Shown: piece after piece, positions 26,313 to 35,978 of the stretch
Layout: each line of letters opens with the position of its first letter
How positions within the stretch are numbered: position 1 is the first letter of the stretch
NCBI RefSeq assembly: GCF_003254625.1
Contig: NZ_QJRJ01000074.1
Coordinates: forward strand, 62,001-126,000
Reading direction: 5' to 3'
Length of the DNA stretch: 64,000 nt
From: Flavobacterium ginsenosidimutans
GTDB lineage: Bacteria; Bacteroidota; Bacteroidia; Flavobacteriales; Flavobacteriaceae
Position numbers and translations under genes: made by a program
The notes under the pieces: generated by a model
The model's input: only the letters and a program-made list of their open reading frames with translations
The model's database searches: none
What the model was told of the DNA's origin: nothing

Positions 26313-26645
26313 TTATTGATTTTGATTGGTGATTAAATTTACGGCGTCAGATAATTCCGTCCAAGTGCCGCTAAGTTCGTTTAAAAAAGTTTGTCCTATT
26401 TCGGTTAATCCATAATATTTTCGTGGTGGCCCAGAGGTCGATTCTTCCCAGCGATAATTTAGTAAACCGTCATTTTTCAATCTAGTTAACAACGGATAAA
26501 CGGTTCCCTCTACAACTAGTAATTTTGCGTTTTTTAAAGTGTCTAATATTTCAGATGTATATGCGTCTTTTTCTTTTAGAACAGATAAGATGCAAAACTC
26601 AAGAACACCTTTGCGCATCTGTGCTTTTGTGTTTTCAATGTTCAT
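26313..26645 (-). CDS. PadR family transcriptional regulator
   Basis: The 110-residue protein is a minimal PadR winged helix: AQMRKGVLEFCILSVLKEKDAYTSEILDTLKNAKLLVVEGTVYPLLTRLKNDGLLNYRWEES, then GPPRKYYGLTEIGQTFLNEL. PadR proteins are usually repressors. It is the first gene of the operon padR-pspC-DUF2807, and very likely regulates it. No specific ligand can be named. Confidence 0.93.
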   Translation of the reverse strand: MNIENTKAQMRKGVLEFCILSVLKEKDAYTSEILDTLKNAKLLVVEGTVYPLLTRLKNDGLLNYRWEESTSGPPRKYYGLTEIGQTFLNELSGTWTELSDAVNLITNQNQ

Positions 26646-26685
26646 AATTTCATTTTGTTTTTTTTTGATTGAACAATTCGTTTTT

Positions 26686-26715
26686 TGATTGATGATGATT
26701 GATTGATGATTGATT
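26686..26715. repeat. short tandem GATT/GATGATT repeats
   Basis: The padR leader region contains several close copies of TTGATTGATGA over about 30 bases, followed by CGAAAC and its complement GTTTCG about 25 bases apart. Such low-order repeats can vary in copy number between strains. Confidence 0.5.
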
Positions 26716-26768
26716 GCGAAACTTATATGATTTGATTGATGTTTCGACTATAACTTTTAATTTTTGTA

Positions 26769-27248
26769 TCACTTTATAAAAGGAATCGTAATCGGATATT
26801 TGTATAATTCTCCGTTTGAAGCTTTTATCGAAGCATAAATCACTAAAAAGAATTCAACAAATTTTAGAACTCCAAAAAGAACGACAGCGGTAATTCCTAC
26901 ACTTAAAATTCCAATGTTTGCTTGAATGTTAAAGTTTCTAATTACAAAATCGTCGTCATTAAAAACAGCTTCTAGCGGAAGATTCTGCAAGAAAACAGTA
27001 ACGAAAATTGGTATCGCAATAAGCGCTAAAATCAAAGTATAAAGCAATAAGCTTAACTGAAAGTTCAAAGCCTGTTTTCCGTGATGATCTGCAAATTCAG
27101 ATTTGTCTTTGTAGTTTGTCCAAATGATTAGCGGAAAAATATAGTTCCCAAACGGAATTATATATTGACTTAAAGTACTCAAATGAGTAAATGCTGCTGT
27201 ATTCTTTTCTGAAGTTTTTTCCATGATGAGTGGTGTTGTTGTTTCCAT
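26769..27248 (-). CDS. DUF4870 domain-containing membrane protein
   Basis: From the ATG at 27248 (METTTPLIME...) this 159-residue protein carries a DUF4870/Tic20-like fold with several membrane helices: YIIPFGNYIFPLIIWTNYKDKSEFADHHGKQALNFQLSLLLYTLILALIAIPIFV, then two more spans and a C-terminal VFFLVIYASIKASNGELYKYPI-like helix. An upstream in-frame ATG four codons earlier exists. Function unknown. A -7 box on the minus strand is 29 bases upstream. Confidence 0.88.
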   Translation of the reverse strand: METTTPLIMEKTSEKNTAAFTHLSTLSQYIIPFGNYIFPLIIWTNYKDKSEFADHHGKQALNFQLSLLLYTLILALIAIPIFVTVFLQNLPLEAVFNDDDFVIRNFNIQANIGILSVGITAVVLFGVLKFVEFFLVIYASIKASNGELYKYPITIPFIK

Positions 27249-27276
27249 GATTAAAAGCATATAGTAATTTCTTATG

Positions 27277-27284
27277 CAAATATA
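27277..27284 (-). promoter_or_regulatory. putative -7 box for the DUF4870 gene
   Basis: On the minus strand the bases read TATATTTG, an exact TAnnTTTG match, 28 bases before the chosen ATG. Confidence 0.45.
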
Positions 27285-27478
27285 TGTCTAAAAGACAGTA
27301 TCTTGTTTTACATAGTACCAAATATTAACAAAAAATTAACAAACACAAAGTTGTGAAATGATGCTTAAATTGTTGAAAATCATCGCTAGTTCCCGTGTTT
27401 GTTGACTTCTTTTGATAAGTAAAGAATTTATTGTGCGTGCATAGTTTTTTTGTATTTTTACATAAAAAAATATATCCT

Positions 27479-27931
27479 ATGGCACTTTCAGTATCAAAAC
27501 TTAATAAATTCGTCCTATTCAAATTACCATCAGCATACTTTTGCGGAGTACGTGTAAAAGATATAAACGATAGCAGTTGTACCGTAACAGTCAAACACAG
27601 ATGGATCAATCAGAACCCGTTTAATTCTATGTATTTTGCAGTTCAGGCAATGGCTGCTGAGTTGACAACTGGAGCTTTGGTGATTTCTCAAATCCAGCAA
27701 AGTGGTAAAAAGATTTCTATGTTAGTAGCTAACAATAAAGGAAACTTCACAAAAAAAGCTACAGGAAGAATTACATTTGTTTGCAAAGACGGACATTTAA
27801 TTGCCGATGCAATAAAGAAAACTATAGAAACTGGAGAAGGGCAGACGTTCTGGATGAAATCTATTGGAACAAACGAAGAAGGAGTTCAAGTTTCTGAAAT
27901 GGATTTTGAATGGAGTATTCGAGTGAAATAA
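27479..27931 (+). CDS. DUF4442 domain-containing protein (hotdog fold)
   Basis: From the ATG at 27479 (MALSVSKLNKF) the 150-residue protein is a DUF4442 hotdog-fold protein: FKLPSAYFCGVRVKDINDSSCTVTVKHRWINQNPFNSMYFAVQAMAAELTTGAL, then the thioesterase-like beta strands. This family is related to acyl-CoA thioesterases, but the usual catalytic residues are not certain. An antisense open frame across it is a shadow. A strong terminator follows at 27991-28029. Confidence 0.88.
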   Translation: MALSVSKLNKFVLFKLPSAYFCGVRVKDINDSSCTVTVKHRWINQNPFNSMYFAVQAMAAELTTGALVISQIQQSGKKISMLVANNKGNFTKKATGRITFVCKDGHLIADAIKKTIETGEGQTFWMKSIGTNEEGVQVSEMDFEWSIRVK

Positions 27932-27990
27932 AGTAGCAATATCAATTAATAAATAGAAACAGCAGTAATTTTTTACTTGTTGTTGCATAT

Positions 27991-28029
27991 AAAAAACGTC
28001 AGTAATTTTTTTTTACTGACGTTTTTTTT
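27991..28029. terminator. terminator after the DUF4442 gene
   Basis: AAAAAACGTCAGTAA and its complement form a long stem around a T run of eight, followed by T8. Confidence 0.88.
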
Positions 28030-28065
28030 GTTTTTAAAATCTGTTTTTTTTATTTTTATGTTGTT

Positions 28066-28088
28066 AATGTACTGAATTTCAGTACATT
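28066..28088. promoter_or_regulatory. 23-bp perfect inverted repeat in the adhesin leader
   Basis: AATGTACTGAA, a single T, then TTCAGTACATT form a symmetric dyad without a T tail, about 380 bases upstream of the adhesin start. It looks like an operator for a dimeric regulator rather than a terminator. The rest of this 430-base gap is AT-rich; a more GC-rich island at 28329-28360 carries ACCGAAAAATACGGAAAACC. Confidence 0.5.
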
Positions 28089-28466
28089 TATGGTATTAAA
28101 CTCATACACGCAAGAAAAATGCTTTCTTTCTAAATCAAAATTTTAGCTGATAAATTGATCTTAAAATATTTATCAAGCAACTTCTACAAGCCTCTATAAT
28201 TTAAGGAATTTTGAAATAATTAAGTTTAACTAAAATCGATTAACATTGGGTATTTGTAATTAGAAATAGTCTATTCTGTTGTTTTTAGGCTTTTAGAGGA
28301 AACTGTAAAAAGAAGCCTATCATGCTTTTGCCACCGAAAAATACGGAAAACCTACACTGTATAATTTTTTTAGAAAATAATAAACAATTGTTATTTAAAG
28401 CTATTTAATCTTTTTGGAAGAATAGATCGTTTTAAGTGGCTGTTGTTGAATTAATAAAAAACAAAT

Positions 28467-31400
28467 ATGAGGACAAAAATTACTTTAATTTTAACATTGC
28501 TCATCCTGCCTTTTATCAGTAACAATCTTTTTTCACAGACAGTTTCTGGTATACCAAGCACTAATGGCTGCCAGAGCCAAGGTATAATTACTTCAAGCAG
28601 TACAGGATTAGGAGCAACACCGCAGTATCAGCTTTTAAGGGCTGGTGCAGTTGTTTCTCCAGTTTCAGGAGACAATACGCAGTTTACAACAAATCCAGTT
28701 TTTACAGGATTAATTTCAGGAACGTATACAGTAAACGGAAGAGCCACAGCAGGCGGAACCGTTTATTCGAGCAGCAATATTACTGTAAACGATGGCTATA
28801 CAGCAATGACAGTGACAACTCCCACAAAAATAGCCAATTGTGTGGGAGGCACTGCAGTTTTAACAACTACAGTTGCAAACGGAAAAGCACCATTTACCTA
28901 CACGATTGCCACGCAGACAGCACCGGGAACAATTTTACAGAATAGCGGTGCTATTGCTGCCAATACATTTGCTTTTAATGGACTTCCGGCAAATAGCTAT
29001 ATTGTGAGTGTTACGGATTCTTGTGGACTTACTATTACAGGAGCAACTTCCATTTCCAATCCAACAGTAGGACTTAACGATATTAAGTTAGGAAGTATCG
29101 CTTATCCTTTATATTTAACTCGTAATAATTGTTCATCTCCAATAGTAATAACTAATGAAACAGGTTTTCAATATTCTAATGGAACTGCTATTACCGTAGC
29201 AGATGCAGATCTTTTTACATGGAAAGTAAAATATCAAGGGAATTTATATGGAAAAGATACGGATGGAGATAGCTATGGGGATTTAAATGGTGAGGGATAT
29301 TCTCCGTTAACTAGAGTTTTTAGAATGCCATTAATTGCGAATCGGGCTGGTATATTTGCCGATATTGCTAATATGAAAGTTGTATTGATTGACAAATGTG
29401 GAAGAGAAAAAGAGTTTCCAATGACTCAATGGCAATCGGGTGGCTTTATAGCTGTTCAAAATTGTGCAGGATCAGGTTTGATAAAAATTACTCCTAATCA
29501 GCTTAGTTGCTTACCAATGGATATAGTTTTTACAAATATTGCTAATCCTTCAGATGTAGTTTTAAAAACAGTTAACACAGAAATTGAAAGTTTCCTTGGT
29601 CTTACAGCCGGTGCAACATATCACGTAACATATATAGATGCCCAAGGAAACACAACCGGAAACTTTCAAGGACTTCCTGCATCTCAAAATATAATTATCC
29701 CACCTAATCCCACATTTTCTGTTGTCCAAAGTTTTTATGGAATACAGCCAAACCTAAATATTTTAGGATATGGAAAAGCAATGGTTTTTGTTAATCCGTT
29801 TATAGATCCATCAGTAACTTATACAATTGTTGCTTCAGATAATCCTTTAGTAGCAGTTGGTGCTACAGGAACCTCTTCTCTAGATGTTAATGGAACAGGG
29901 GTATTATCTAAAGTAAATCCAACAGATCCAGCAGGTTATTGGCCAAAAGGAAACTATACTGTCAATATTACAAACGCTTGTGGCTCTAAAGATGTAAATT
30001 TAGTTGTCCAAGGTTATTTAGCTAGTCTTTCAGGTTATACCACAACTCCAGTCTGCGGCGGATTTAACTATGTTATGAATGGCAGTTTTGATGTGCCAAG
30101 TGCTTATGAGGTGCGCATTATTTCAGGTCCTTCAAGCGTGGGGCAGACAAGAGATTTAGCCAGCACTACGGCTTCATTCCCTTTTGACGGTTTGGGATAT
30201 GGCACGTATGTTTTTGGATTACGCATTAAAGGTGGGACGACAGATGTCCTAACCCAGACTATAACCTACGACGCCAATAATGCTATTATAGTTGACAAAA
30301 CCAATACGGGAGGTTTTGTGTGCGCGACAGGAGCGACAAACGGAGTCTTGACCATCACCGCAGCATCCAATTCCCCGGCTCCTAACAATGTGCTCCAATA
30401 TGCCTTGAGCACCGATGGCGGAAATACCTTTGGATCTTACCAGAGCGGGAATACCTTCAGCGGACTGACCGATGCAACCTATTTTTTCAGGATAGCAGAC
30501 GGCTGCGGAAATGTGATCACGCAGTCTGTACAGATTGGTGTGGCGGCAGCCCCAGAAGCTACGGCCAACGGACTGAATACTCCTGCCGTGATCTGCGATA
30601 TGACCTCGGGCACGGTACAGCTGGATGTTGACATTTTCGGCGCGCTTTCCTATTTATGGGCAGGACCTGGGATAAATGCATCCAATCAGAACCAGAAAGA
30701 TCCAATGATCAATTATTCAGATCTGACAATAGGCGCGAATAACTATACCTGCACCGTTACACTCGGCGCGCCATGCAACAGCAGTGTGGTTTCAAATCTG
30801 ACCATTAATGTAAACGCCAGACCGACAGTGGTAACGACAGCTCCGGCTCCAGTCTGTGCGCCAAATACAGTCAATCTTAAAGATCCTGCCGTTACAGCGG
30901 GAAGCGCTGCGGGGCTTACGTATACTTATTTCTCAGACGAGCAGGCTACGATTCCTGTTGCAGATCCCACAGCGGTTGCAGTGCGCGATACCTATTATAT
31001 AAAAGGAACGGACGCTAGCGGCTGTTTTTCGATTGCGCCAGTTGAGGTTATCGTAAATGAACTTCCTCAGGCAGTGATAAGCTATTTAAATGCGCCTTAC
31101 TGCCAGACGGGAACAGCAGTTCCCGAAGAACTCGGCACGGCGGGCGGAACCTATAGTTCTGATGCTAATCTTGCTATTGATGCAAATACCGGAGAAATAA
31201 ATTTAGAAGCTTCAACAATAGGAGATCATGTTATTACCTATACATTTAGTGATGGCAGCTGTTCGAACACTGTAACCACAGATATTACTATTAATGCACT
31301 TCCAACGGCATCTATAAATTATCCAAACGGGCCTTACTGCAACAGAGGAACAGCCACATCTGTAGAAACTGGGATTGCCAGCGGAAAATACAGTTCAGAT

Positions 31401-34400
31401 GCAGGACTTGTGATAGACGAACTGACAGGCGATATTGATCTGGGTGCTTCGACTCCTGGAACTTATACAGTAAGTTATGAATTCAGCAACGGAACCTGTT
31501 CAAATGTAGCCACAGCCGCAATCACGATAAACCCTACAGCATTGCCATCTGCAATGGCAGATATTACAGCGCAATGTTCAATTACCCCAGCAGCGCCAAT
31601 GCTTACTGATCAGTGTGCGGGAAATATAACAGCAACAACGCCAACGGTTTTCCCAATTACAGCACAAGGGACAACAGCGGTAACTTGGACTTTCGATTAC
31701 GGAAATGGCTATACACAAACAGCAAGCCAAAATGTCATTATTGATGATACCATAGCTCCAGCTGCACCAGTTCTTGCAGATGTAACTGAAGAATGCTCTG
31801 TGTCATTAGCTGCCCCTACTGCAACGGATAATTGTGCAGGAGCAGTTACTGGAACTACAGCAACAGTTTTCCCGATCACAGCTCAGGGAACAACGGTGGT
31901 TACATGGAGTTTTGATGACGGAAATGGCAATATTTCAACAGCAGCCCAAAATGTTATTATTAAAGATATTACCTTGCCAACTGTTCCAGTCCTTCCCGAT
32001 GTGCAAGCGCAATGTTCCGCTTCTGTAACACCTCCAACAGCTACTGATAATTGCTCCGGAACTATTACAGGAACCACAAATACTGTTTTTCCAATAACAG
32101 CGCAAGGAACAACCGTAGTGGTTTGGACATTTGATGATGGTAATGGAAATATAGCTACAGCAAATCAGAATGTAATAATTTTGGATAATATTGATCCAAT
32201 TCTGCCAACTCTTCCAGATGTTACAGCAACCTGTTCTGCTTCATTAGTAGCACCAATCGCAACAGATAACTGTGCTGGATCAATTGTAGGAACTACAGCT
32301 ACGGTTTTCCCAATAACAGCACAAGGAACAACAGCTGTAACTTGGACTTTTGACGATGGCAACGGAAATATAGCAACTGCCAACCAGAATGTGATCATCA
32401 GTGACACCACAGCACCTGTTCCACCAGTTCTTGCAGACATAATCGGGCAATGTTTCGCTTCACCTGCGATACCTTCAGCAATAGACAATTGTGCAGGAAG
32501 CGTATTAGGAACAACAGCAACAACTTTTCCGATAACGACTCAGGGAACAACAATAATTACATGGATATTTGATGATGGAAATGGAAACATATCAACAGCC
32601 AATCAAAATGTTATTCTAAACAGTGCAATACAAGTTCCGACGGACCTGCCAGATATAACAGGAGAATGTGAAGTGACACTTGCTGCACCCGCGACTGCGG
32701 TAAATTGTTCTAACATTATAATAGGAACAACCACCACAGTTTTTCCGATAACGGCTCAGGGAACAACAATAGTTACATGGACATTTGATGACGGAAACGG
32801 AAATATATCTACAGCTAATCAAAATGTAATTATTAAAGATGTTACTGCTCCAGCAGTTCAGGCACTTAGTGATATAACAGCAGAATGTTCCGTTTCGCCA
32901 TCTATTCCAACAGCTATAGACAATTGTGCCGGAATCATTTCTGGAACAGCTTCAACAGTTTTTCCAATTACAGCTCAAGGAACAACAATAGTGGCTTGGA
33001 GTTTTGATGACGGAAATGGAAATATAGCAACTGTGAATCAAAATGTTATTATTAAAGATACAGCAGCGCCTATTGCACCTGTTTTAGCAGATATACAGGA
33101 ACAATGCTCTGCTACTCCAGCTATTCCTGCAGCAATTGATGATTGCGCAGGAATAATTTCCGGGACCACAACGACGATTTTTCCAATTACAGCACAGGGA
33201 ACAACTGTTGTAACGTGGAGTTTTGACGATGGAAACGGCAATATATCAACCGCTAATCAAAATGTAATCATTAATGATACTACACCGCCAATTATACCAA
33301 TATTGGACGATGTGAATGGAGAATGCGAAGTGACACTTACCGCGCCTTCAACGGTGGATAATTGTTCTAAAACTATTATTGGAACAACAAATACAGTTTT
33401 TCCAATTACAGCACAAGGAACAACTGTAGTTATCTGGACTTTTGACAATGGCAATAGCAATGTCGTAACAGCAAATCAAAATGTTATAATAAAAGATGCG
33501 TCAGCACCTGCAGCACCAATTCTTGAAGATGTATATGGAGATTGCGAAGTAACCCTTTCGTCGCCGACAGCTATAGACAATTGTGCCGGAATCATTTCTG
33601 GAACAACTTCAACAGTTTTTCCAATCACAGCTCAAGGAACAACAATAGTGACTTGGAGCTTTGATGACGGAAATGGAAATATAACAGCTGCAAACCAGAA
33701 TGTAATTATTGATGATGCTATTGCACCGTCAGCACCAGTTTTGGCAGATGTCAGAGGAGATTGCAGTGTTACATTAACTGCACCAACGACTGTTGATAAC
33801 TGTGCAGGACCAATTACTGGAACTACAGCCACTATTTTCCCAATTGTAACTCCAGGAACAAGTATTGTAACTTGGACTTTTGATGATGGGAATGGAAATA
33901 TCTCGACATCAAATCAGAATGTAATTATTAATGATGAAACACCTCCTGCAGTGCCTATTCTGGCAGATGCTATGGGAGAATGTTCTGTGACACCTCCAGT
34001 ACCGACAACTATAGATGCTTGTGTGGGAACAATTACAGGAACAACTGCATCAATTTTCCCGATCACAGCTCAAGGGATAACAGAGGTGACATGGAGTTTT
34101 GATGATGGAAATGGAAATATCTCAACAGCAGTCCAAAATATTATCATTGATGATGTAACACCGCCTGCAGTCCCTTTATTGTCAGATGTGACAGCGGAAT
34201 GTTCAGTGACAGCACTAACAGCGCCGACAGCTACAGATAATTGTGCTGGCATTATCACGGGAACAACGGCTACTTTATTTCCTATTACAGCACAGGGAAC
34301 AACAGTGGTTGTTTGGACATTTGATGACGGCAACGGCAATATTTCAACAGCCAATCAGAATGTGATTATAAAAGATATCACCGCTCCGATAGTTCCAATA

Positions 34401-35909
34401 CTCGCAGATATTACAGCAGAATGCTCCGCAGCTCCGACAGCTCCGACCGCAATAGATAATTGTGCTGGCATTATAACAGGAACTACAGCTACTGTTTTTC
34501 CAATTACAGCACAGGGAACAACAGTTGTGACATGGACATTTGATGACGGTAATGGCAATATTTCAGCAGCGAATCAGAACGTGATAATTGATGACATTAC
34601 CCCTCCAGATATCCCTGTTTTAGCGGATATTACTGGGCAGTGCAATGTTACACCAGCGATACCGACAGCAACAGATGCGTGTGCTGGAATAATTGCAGGA
34701 GTTACAGCATCAACGTTTCCAATAACAGATCCGGGAACGACAATTATTACCTGGACATTTAATGATGGCAATGGCAATAGTGTAACGGCAAACCAGAATG
34801 TGATTATTAGCCAGATTGCTTTGGCAGGAGCAGAAACTGCGGCCTGTTCTTCTACACAGCCAGGATATAACATCACTTTATCAGTAACAGGTCAGGCGCC
34901 TTATACTGCTACTGGAACCGGAGCACCGGGAACATGGTCGGGAAATGCTTGGACATCAGGACTTATCAGTTCGGGAACCAATTATAATGTGAGCTTTCAG
35001 GATGCAAGTGCCTGCAATACGGTAAATGTAGCCGGAATTTCGCCAAACTGCTGCCGTTTCAGTGTGATCTGCCCGACTTTCCAGCCTACTTCAGTGCAAT
35101 GCTATGAGGAGCTTCCTTCGGCAGCGAATCTGACGGAAGCAGAGTTCGAAGCTTTAGGAAATGGAGACGGACGTATAGCAGACACCCGATGCGGAGTGGT
35201 TGAAATTACAGCATCAAATGGAGCGGATCCAGGCTGTAATGCCAATGTAGCCAGAACTTATACCATAACAGAATATGCAGATGCCAACAGCAACGGAGTT
35301 CGCGATGCAGGAGAGGATACCGTTCTGGATACTGCAGCGTGTACGCAGACGATATTAATTCATGATACTGCAGCGCCAGTATTTGCAGAAACACTGCCTG
35401 AGGCAACGATAACAGCAGACTGCGATACCATTCCTCCAGCCCAGACTTTTACAGCTGCAGATAACTGCGGCAGTGCAGCAGTTGCTTATGACGAGCAGAG
35501 AGTTGACGGGGACTGCGCCAGCAGATATTCGCTGATCAGAACCTGGACGGCATCAGATAATTGCGGAAATCAGAATTCTTTTGTGCAGACCGTTAATGTC
35601 TCTTGCGTAGAAGAAGTCTACAATGCCGTGTCAGTAAATGGTGACGGACTAAACGACAGTTTCTTTATAAAAGGAATTGACTGCTATCCAAACAATGTTG
35701 TAAGAATCTATAACAGATATGGAGTGGTGGTTTACGAGAAAAACGGCTACGACAACGTTACCAGTCCATTTCAGGGATTCTCAGACGGACGTGCAACTGT
35801 TGCCAGAGGAAACAAGCTTCCGACTGGAACTTATTTCTACACATTAGAATATGACAGCAACGGAAGAAAAATCGAGAAAGCAGGATATCTGTATGTCAGT
35901 AGTCAGTAA
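28467..35909 (+). CDS. giant repeat adhesin with type IX secretion C-terminal domain
   Basis: The 2480-residue protein begins with a signal peptide (about 1-24), then Ig/PKD-like modules to residue about 1020, including two near-copies near 855-1015. Fifteen tandem repeats of about 73 residues occupy 1024-2116, each built around AEC...P, DNCAG, VFPITAQGTTVVTW, DDGNGNISTANQNVII, the pattern of HYR-type Ig-like domains. A distinct Cys-rich region (2117-2390) precedes the terminal NAVSVNGDGLNDSFFIKGID...GTYFYTLEYDSNGRKIEKAGYLYV, a gliding-motility-associated C-terminal domain that marks export by the type IX system and surface attachment (type B sorting). It is a single-gene transcript ended by a strong terminator. 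Likely role: surface adhesion or gliding; the ligand is unknown. Confidence 0.93.
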   Translation: MRTKITLILTLLILPFISNNLFSQTVSGIPSTNGCQSQGIITSSSTGLGATPQYQLLRAGAVVSPVSGDNTQFTTNPVFTGLISGTYTVNGRATAGGTVYSSSNITVNDGYTAMTVTTPTKIANCVGGTAVLTTTVANGKAPFTYTIATQTAPGTILQNSGAIAANTFAFNGLPANSYIVSVTDSCGLTITGATSISNPTVGLNDIKLGSIAYPLYLTRNNCSSPIVITNETGFQYSNGTAITVADADLFTWKVKYQGNLYGKDTDGDSYGDLNGEGYSPLTRVFRMPLIANRAGIFADIANMKVVLIDKCGREKEFPMTQWQSGGFIAVQNCAGSGLIKITPNQLSCLPMDIVFTNIANPSDVVLKTVNTEIESFLGLTAGATYHVTYIDAQGNTTGNFQGLPASQNIIIPPNPTFSVVQSFYGIQPNLNILGYGKAMVFVNPFIDPSVTYTIVASDNPLVAVGATGTSSLDVNGTGVLSKVNPTDPAGYWPKGNYTVNITNACGSKDVNLVVQGYLASLSGYTTTPVCGGFNYVMNGSFDVPSAYEVRIISGPSSVGQTRDLASTTASFPFDGLGYGTYVFGLRIKGGTTDVLTQTITYDANNAIIVDKTNTGGFVCATGATNGVLTITAASNSPAPNNVLQYALSTDGGNTFGSYQSGNTFSGLTDATYFFRIADGCGNVITQSVQIGVAAAPEATANGLNTPAVICDMTSGTVQLDVDIFGALSYLWAGPGINASNQNQKDPMINYSDLTIGANNYTCTVTLGAPCNSSVVSNLTINVNARPTVVTTAPAPVCAPNTVNLKDPAVTAGSAAGLTYTYFSDEQATIPVADPTAVAVRDTYYIKGTDASGCFSIAPVEVIVNELPQAVISYLNAPYCQTGTAVPEELGTAGGTYSSDANLAIDANTGEINLEASTIGDHVITYTFSDGSCSNTVTTDITINALPTASINYPNGPYCNRGTATSVETGIASGKYSSDAGLVIDELTGDIDLGASTPGTYTVSYEFSNGTCSNVATAAITINPTALPSAMADITAQCSITPAAPMLTDQCAGNITATTPTVFPITAQGTTAVTWTFDYGNGYTQTASQNVIIDDTIAPAAPVLADVTEECSVSLAAPTATDNCAGAVTGTTATVFPITAQGTTVVTWSFDDGNGNISTAAQNVIIKDITLPTVPVLPDVQAQCSASVTPPTATDNCSGTITGTTNTVFPITAQGTTVVVWTFDDGNGNIATANQNVIILDNIDPILPTLPDVTATCSASLVAPIATDNCAGSIVGTTATVFPITAQGTTAVTWTFDDGNGNIATANQNVIISDTTAPVPPVLADIIGQCFASPAIPSAIDNCAGSVLGTTATTFPITTQGTTIITWIFDDGNGNISTANQNVILNSAIQVPTDLPDITGECEVTLAAPATAVNCSNIIIGTTTTVFPITAQGTTIVTWTFDDGNGNISTANQNVIIKDVTAPAVQALSDITAECSVSPSIPTAIDNCAGIISGTASTVFPITAQGTTIVAWSFDDGNGNIATVNQNVIIKDTAAPIAPVLADIQEQCSATPAIPAAIDDCAGIISGTTTTIFPITAQGTTVVTWSFDDGNGNISTANQNVIINDTTPPIIPILDDVNGECEVTLTAPSTVDNCSKTIIGTTNTVFPITAQGTTVVIWTFDNGNSNVVTANQNVIIKDASAPAAPILEDVYGDCEVTLSSPTAIDNCAGIISGTTSTVFPITAQGTTIVTWSFDDGNGNITAANQNVIIDDAIAPSAPVLADVRGDCSVTLTAPTTVDNCAGPITGTTATIFPIVTPGTSIVTWTFDDGNGNISTSNQNVIINDETPPAVPILADAMGECSVTPPVPTTIDACVGTITGTTASIFPITAQGITEVTWSFDDGNGNISTAVQNIIIDDVTPPAVPLLSDVTAECSVTALTAPTATDNCAGIITGTTATLFPITAQGTTVVVWTFDDGNGNISTANQNVIIKDITAPIVPILADITAECSAAPTAPTAIDNCAGIITGTTATVFPITAQGTTVVTWTFDDGNGNISAANQNVIIDDITPPDIPVLADITGQCNVTPAIPTATDACAGIIAGVTASTFPITDPGTTIITWTFNDGNGNSVTANQNVIISQIALAGAETAACSSTQPGYNITLSVTGQAPYTATGTGAPGTWSGNAWTSGLISSGTNYNVSFQDASACNTVNVAGISPNCCRFSVICPTFQPTSVQCYEELPSAANLTEAEFEALGNGDGRIADTRCGVVEITASNGADPGCNANVARTYTITEYADANSNGVRDAGEDTVLDTAACTQTILIHDTAAPVFAETLPEATITADCDTIPPAQTFTAADNCGSAAVAYDEQRVDGDCASRYSLIRTWTASDNCGNQNSFVQTVNVSCVEEVYNAVSVNGDGLNDSFFIKGIDCYPNNVVRIYNRYGVVVYEKNGYDNVTSPFQGFSDGRATVARGNKLPTGTYFYTLEYDSNGRKIEKAGYLYVSSQ
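31536..34814 (+). repeat. fifteen tandem 219-base coding repeats
   Basis: The array inside the adhesin has units of about 73 codons. Protein identity between units is high in VFPITAQGTT and DDGNGNI, while third-position choices vary strongly from unit to unit, so the array is old rather than freshly expanded. Units 9-12 and 15 differ most. The antisense strand shows many 60-107-residue open frames here that are repeat shadows. Confidence 0.9.
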
Positions 35910-35928
35910 TAAATGATTTTATTATATA

Positions 35929-35963
35929 CAAAAAAGACCTCAAGAAATTGAGGTCTTTTTTTT
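35929..35963. terminator. terminator after the adhesin gene
   Basis: AAAAAGACCTCAA and TTGAGGTCTTTTT form a 13-bp stem with a 4-base loop and a T run; it can also serve the convergent small gene at 35979-36137. Confidence 0.88.
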
Positions 35964-35978
35964 GAAATCGAGTTTCAA

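Noticed and set aside
27325-27609. Minus-strand 94-residue open frame
   Set aside because: It overlaps the start of the DUF4442 gene on the other strand, and has no family resemblance or start region.
31536-34814. CRISPR-like periodic repeats
   Set aside because: The 219-base units are translated in one uninterrupted frame and vary at synonymous sites; there are no short direct repeats with unique spacers and no cas genes.
32165-34876. A string of 60-107-residue antisense open frames through the adhesin repeats
   Set aside because: They recur once per repeat in the same antisense frame, lack promoters and starts of their own, and are shadows of repeated coding sequence.
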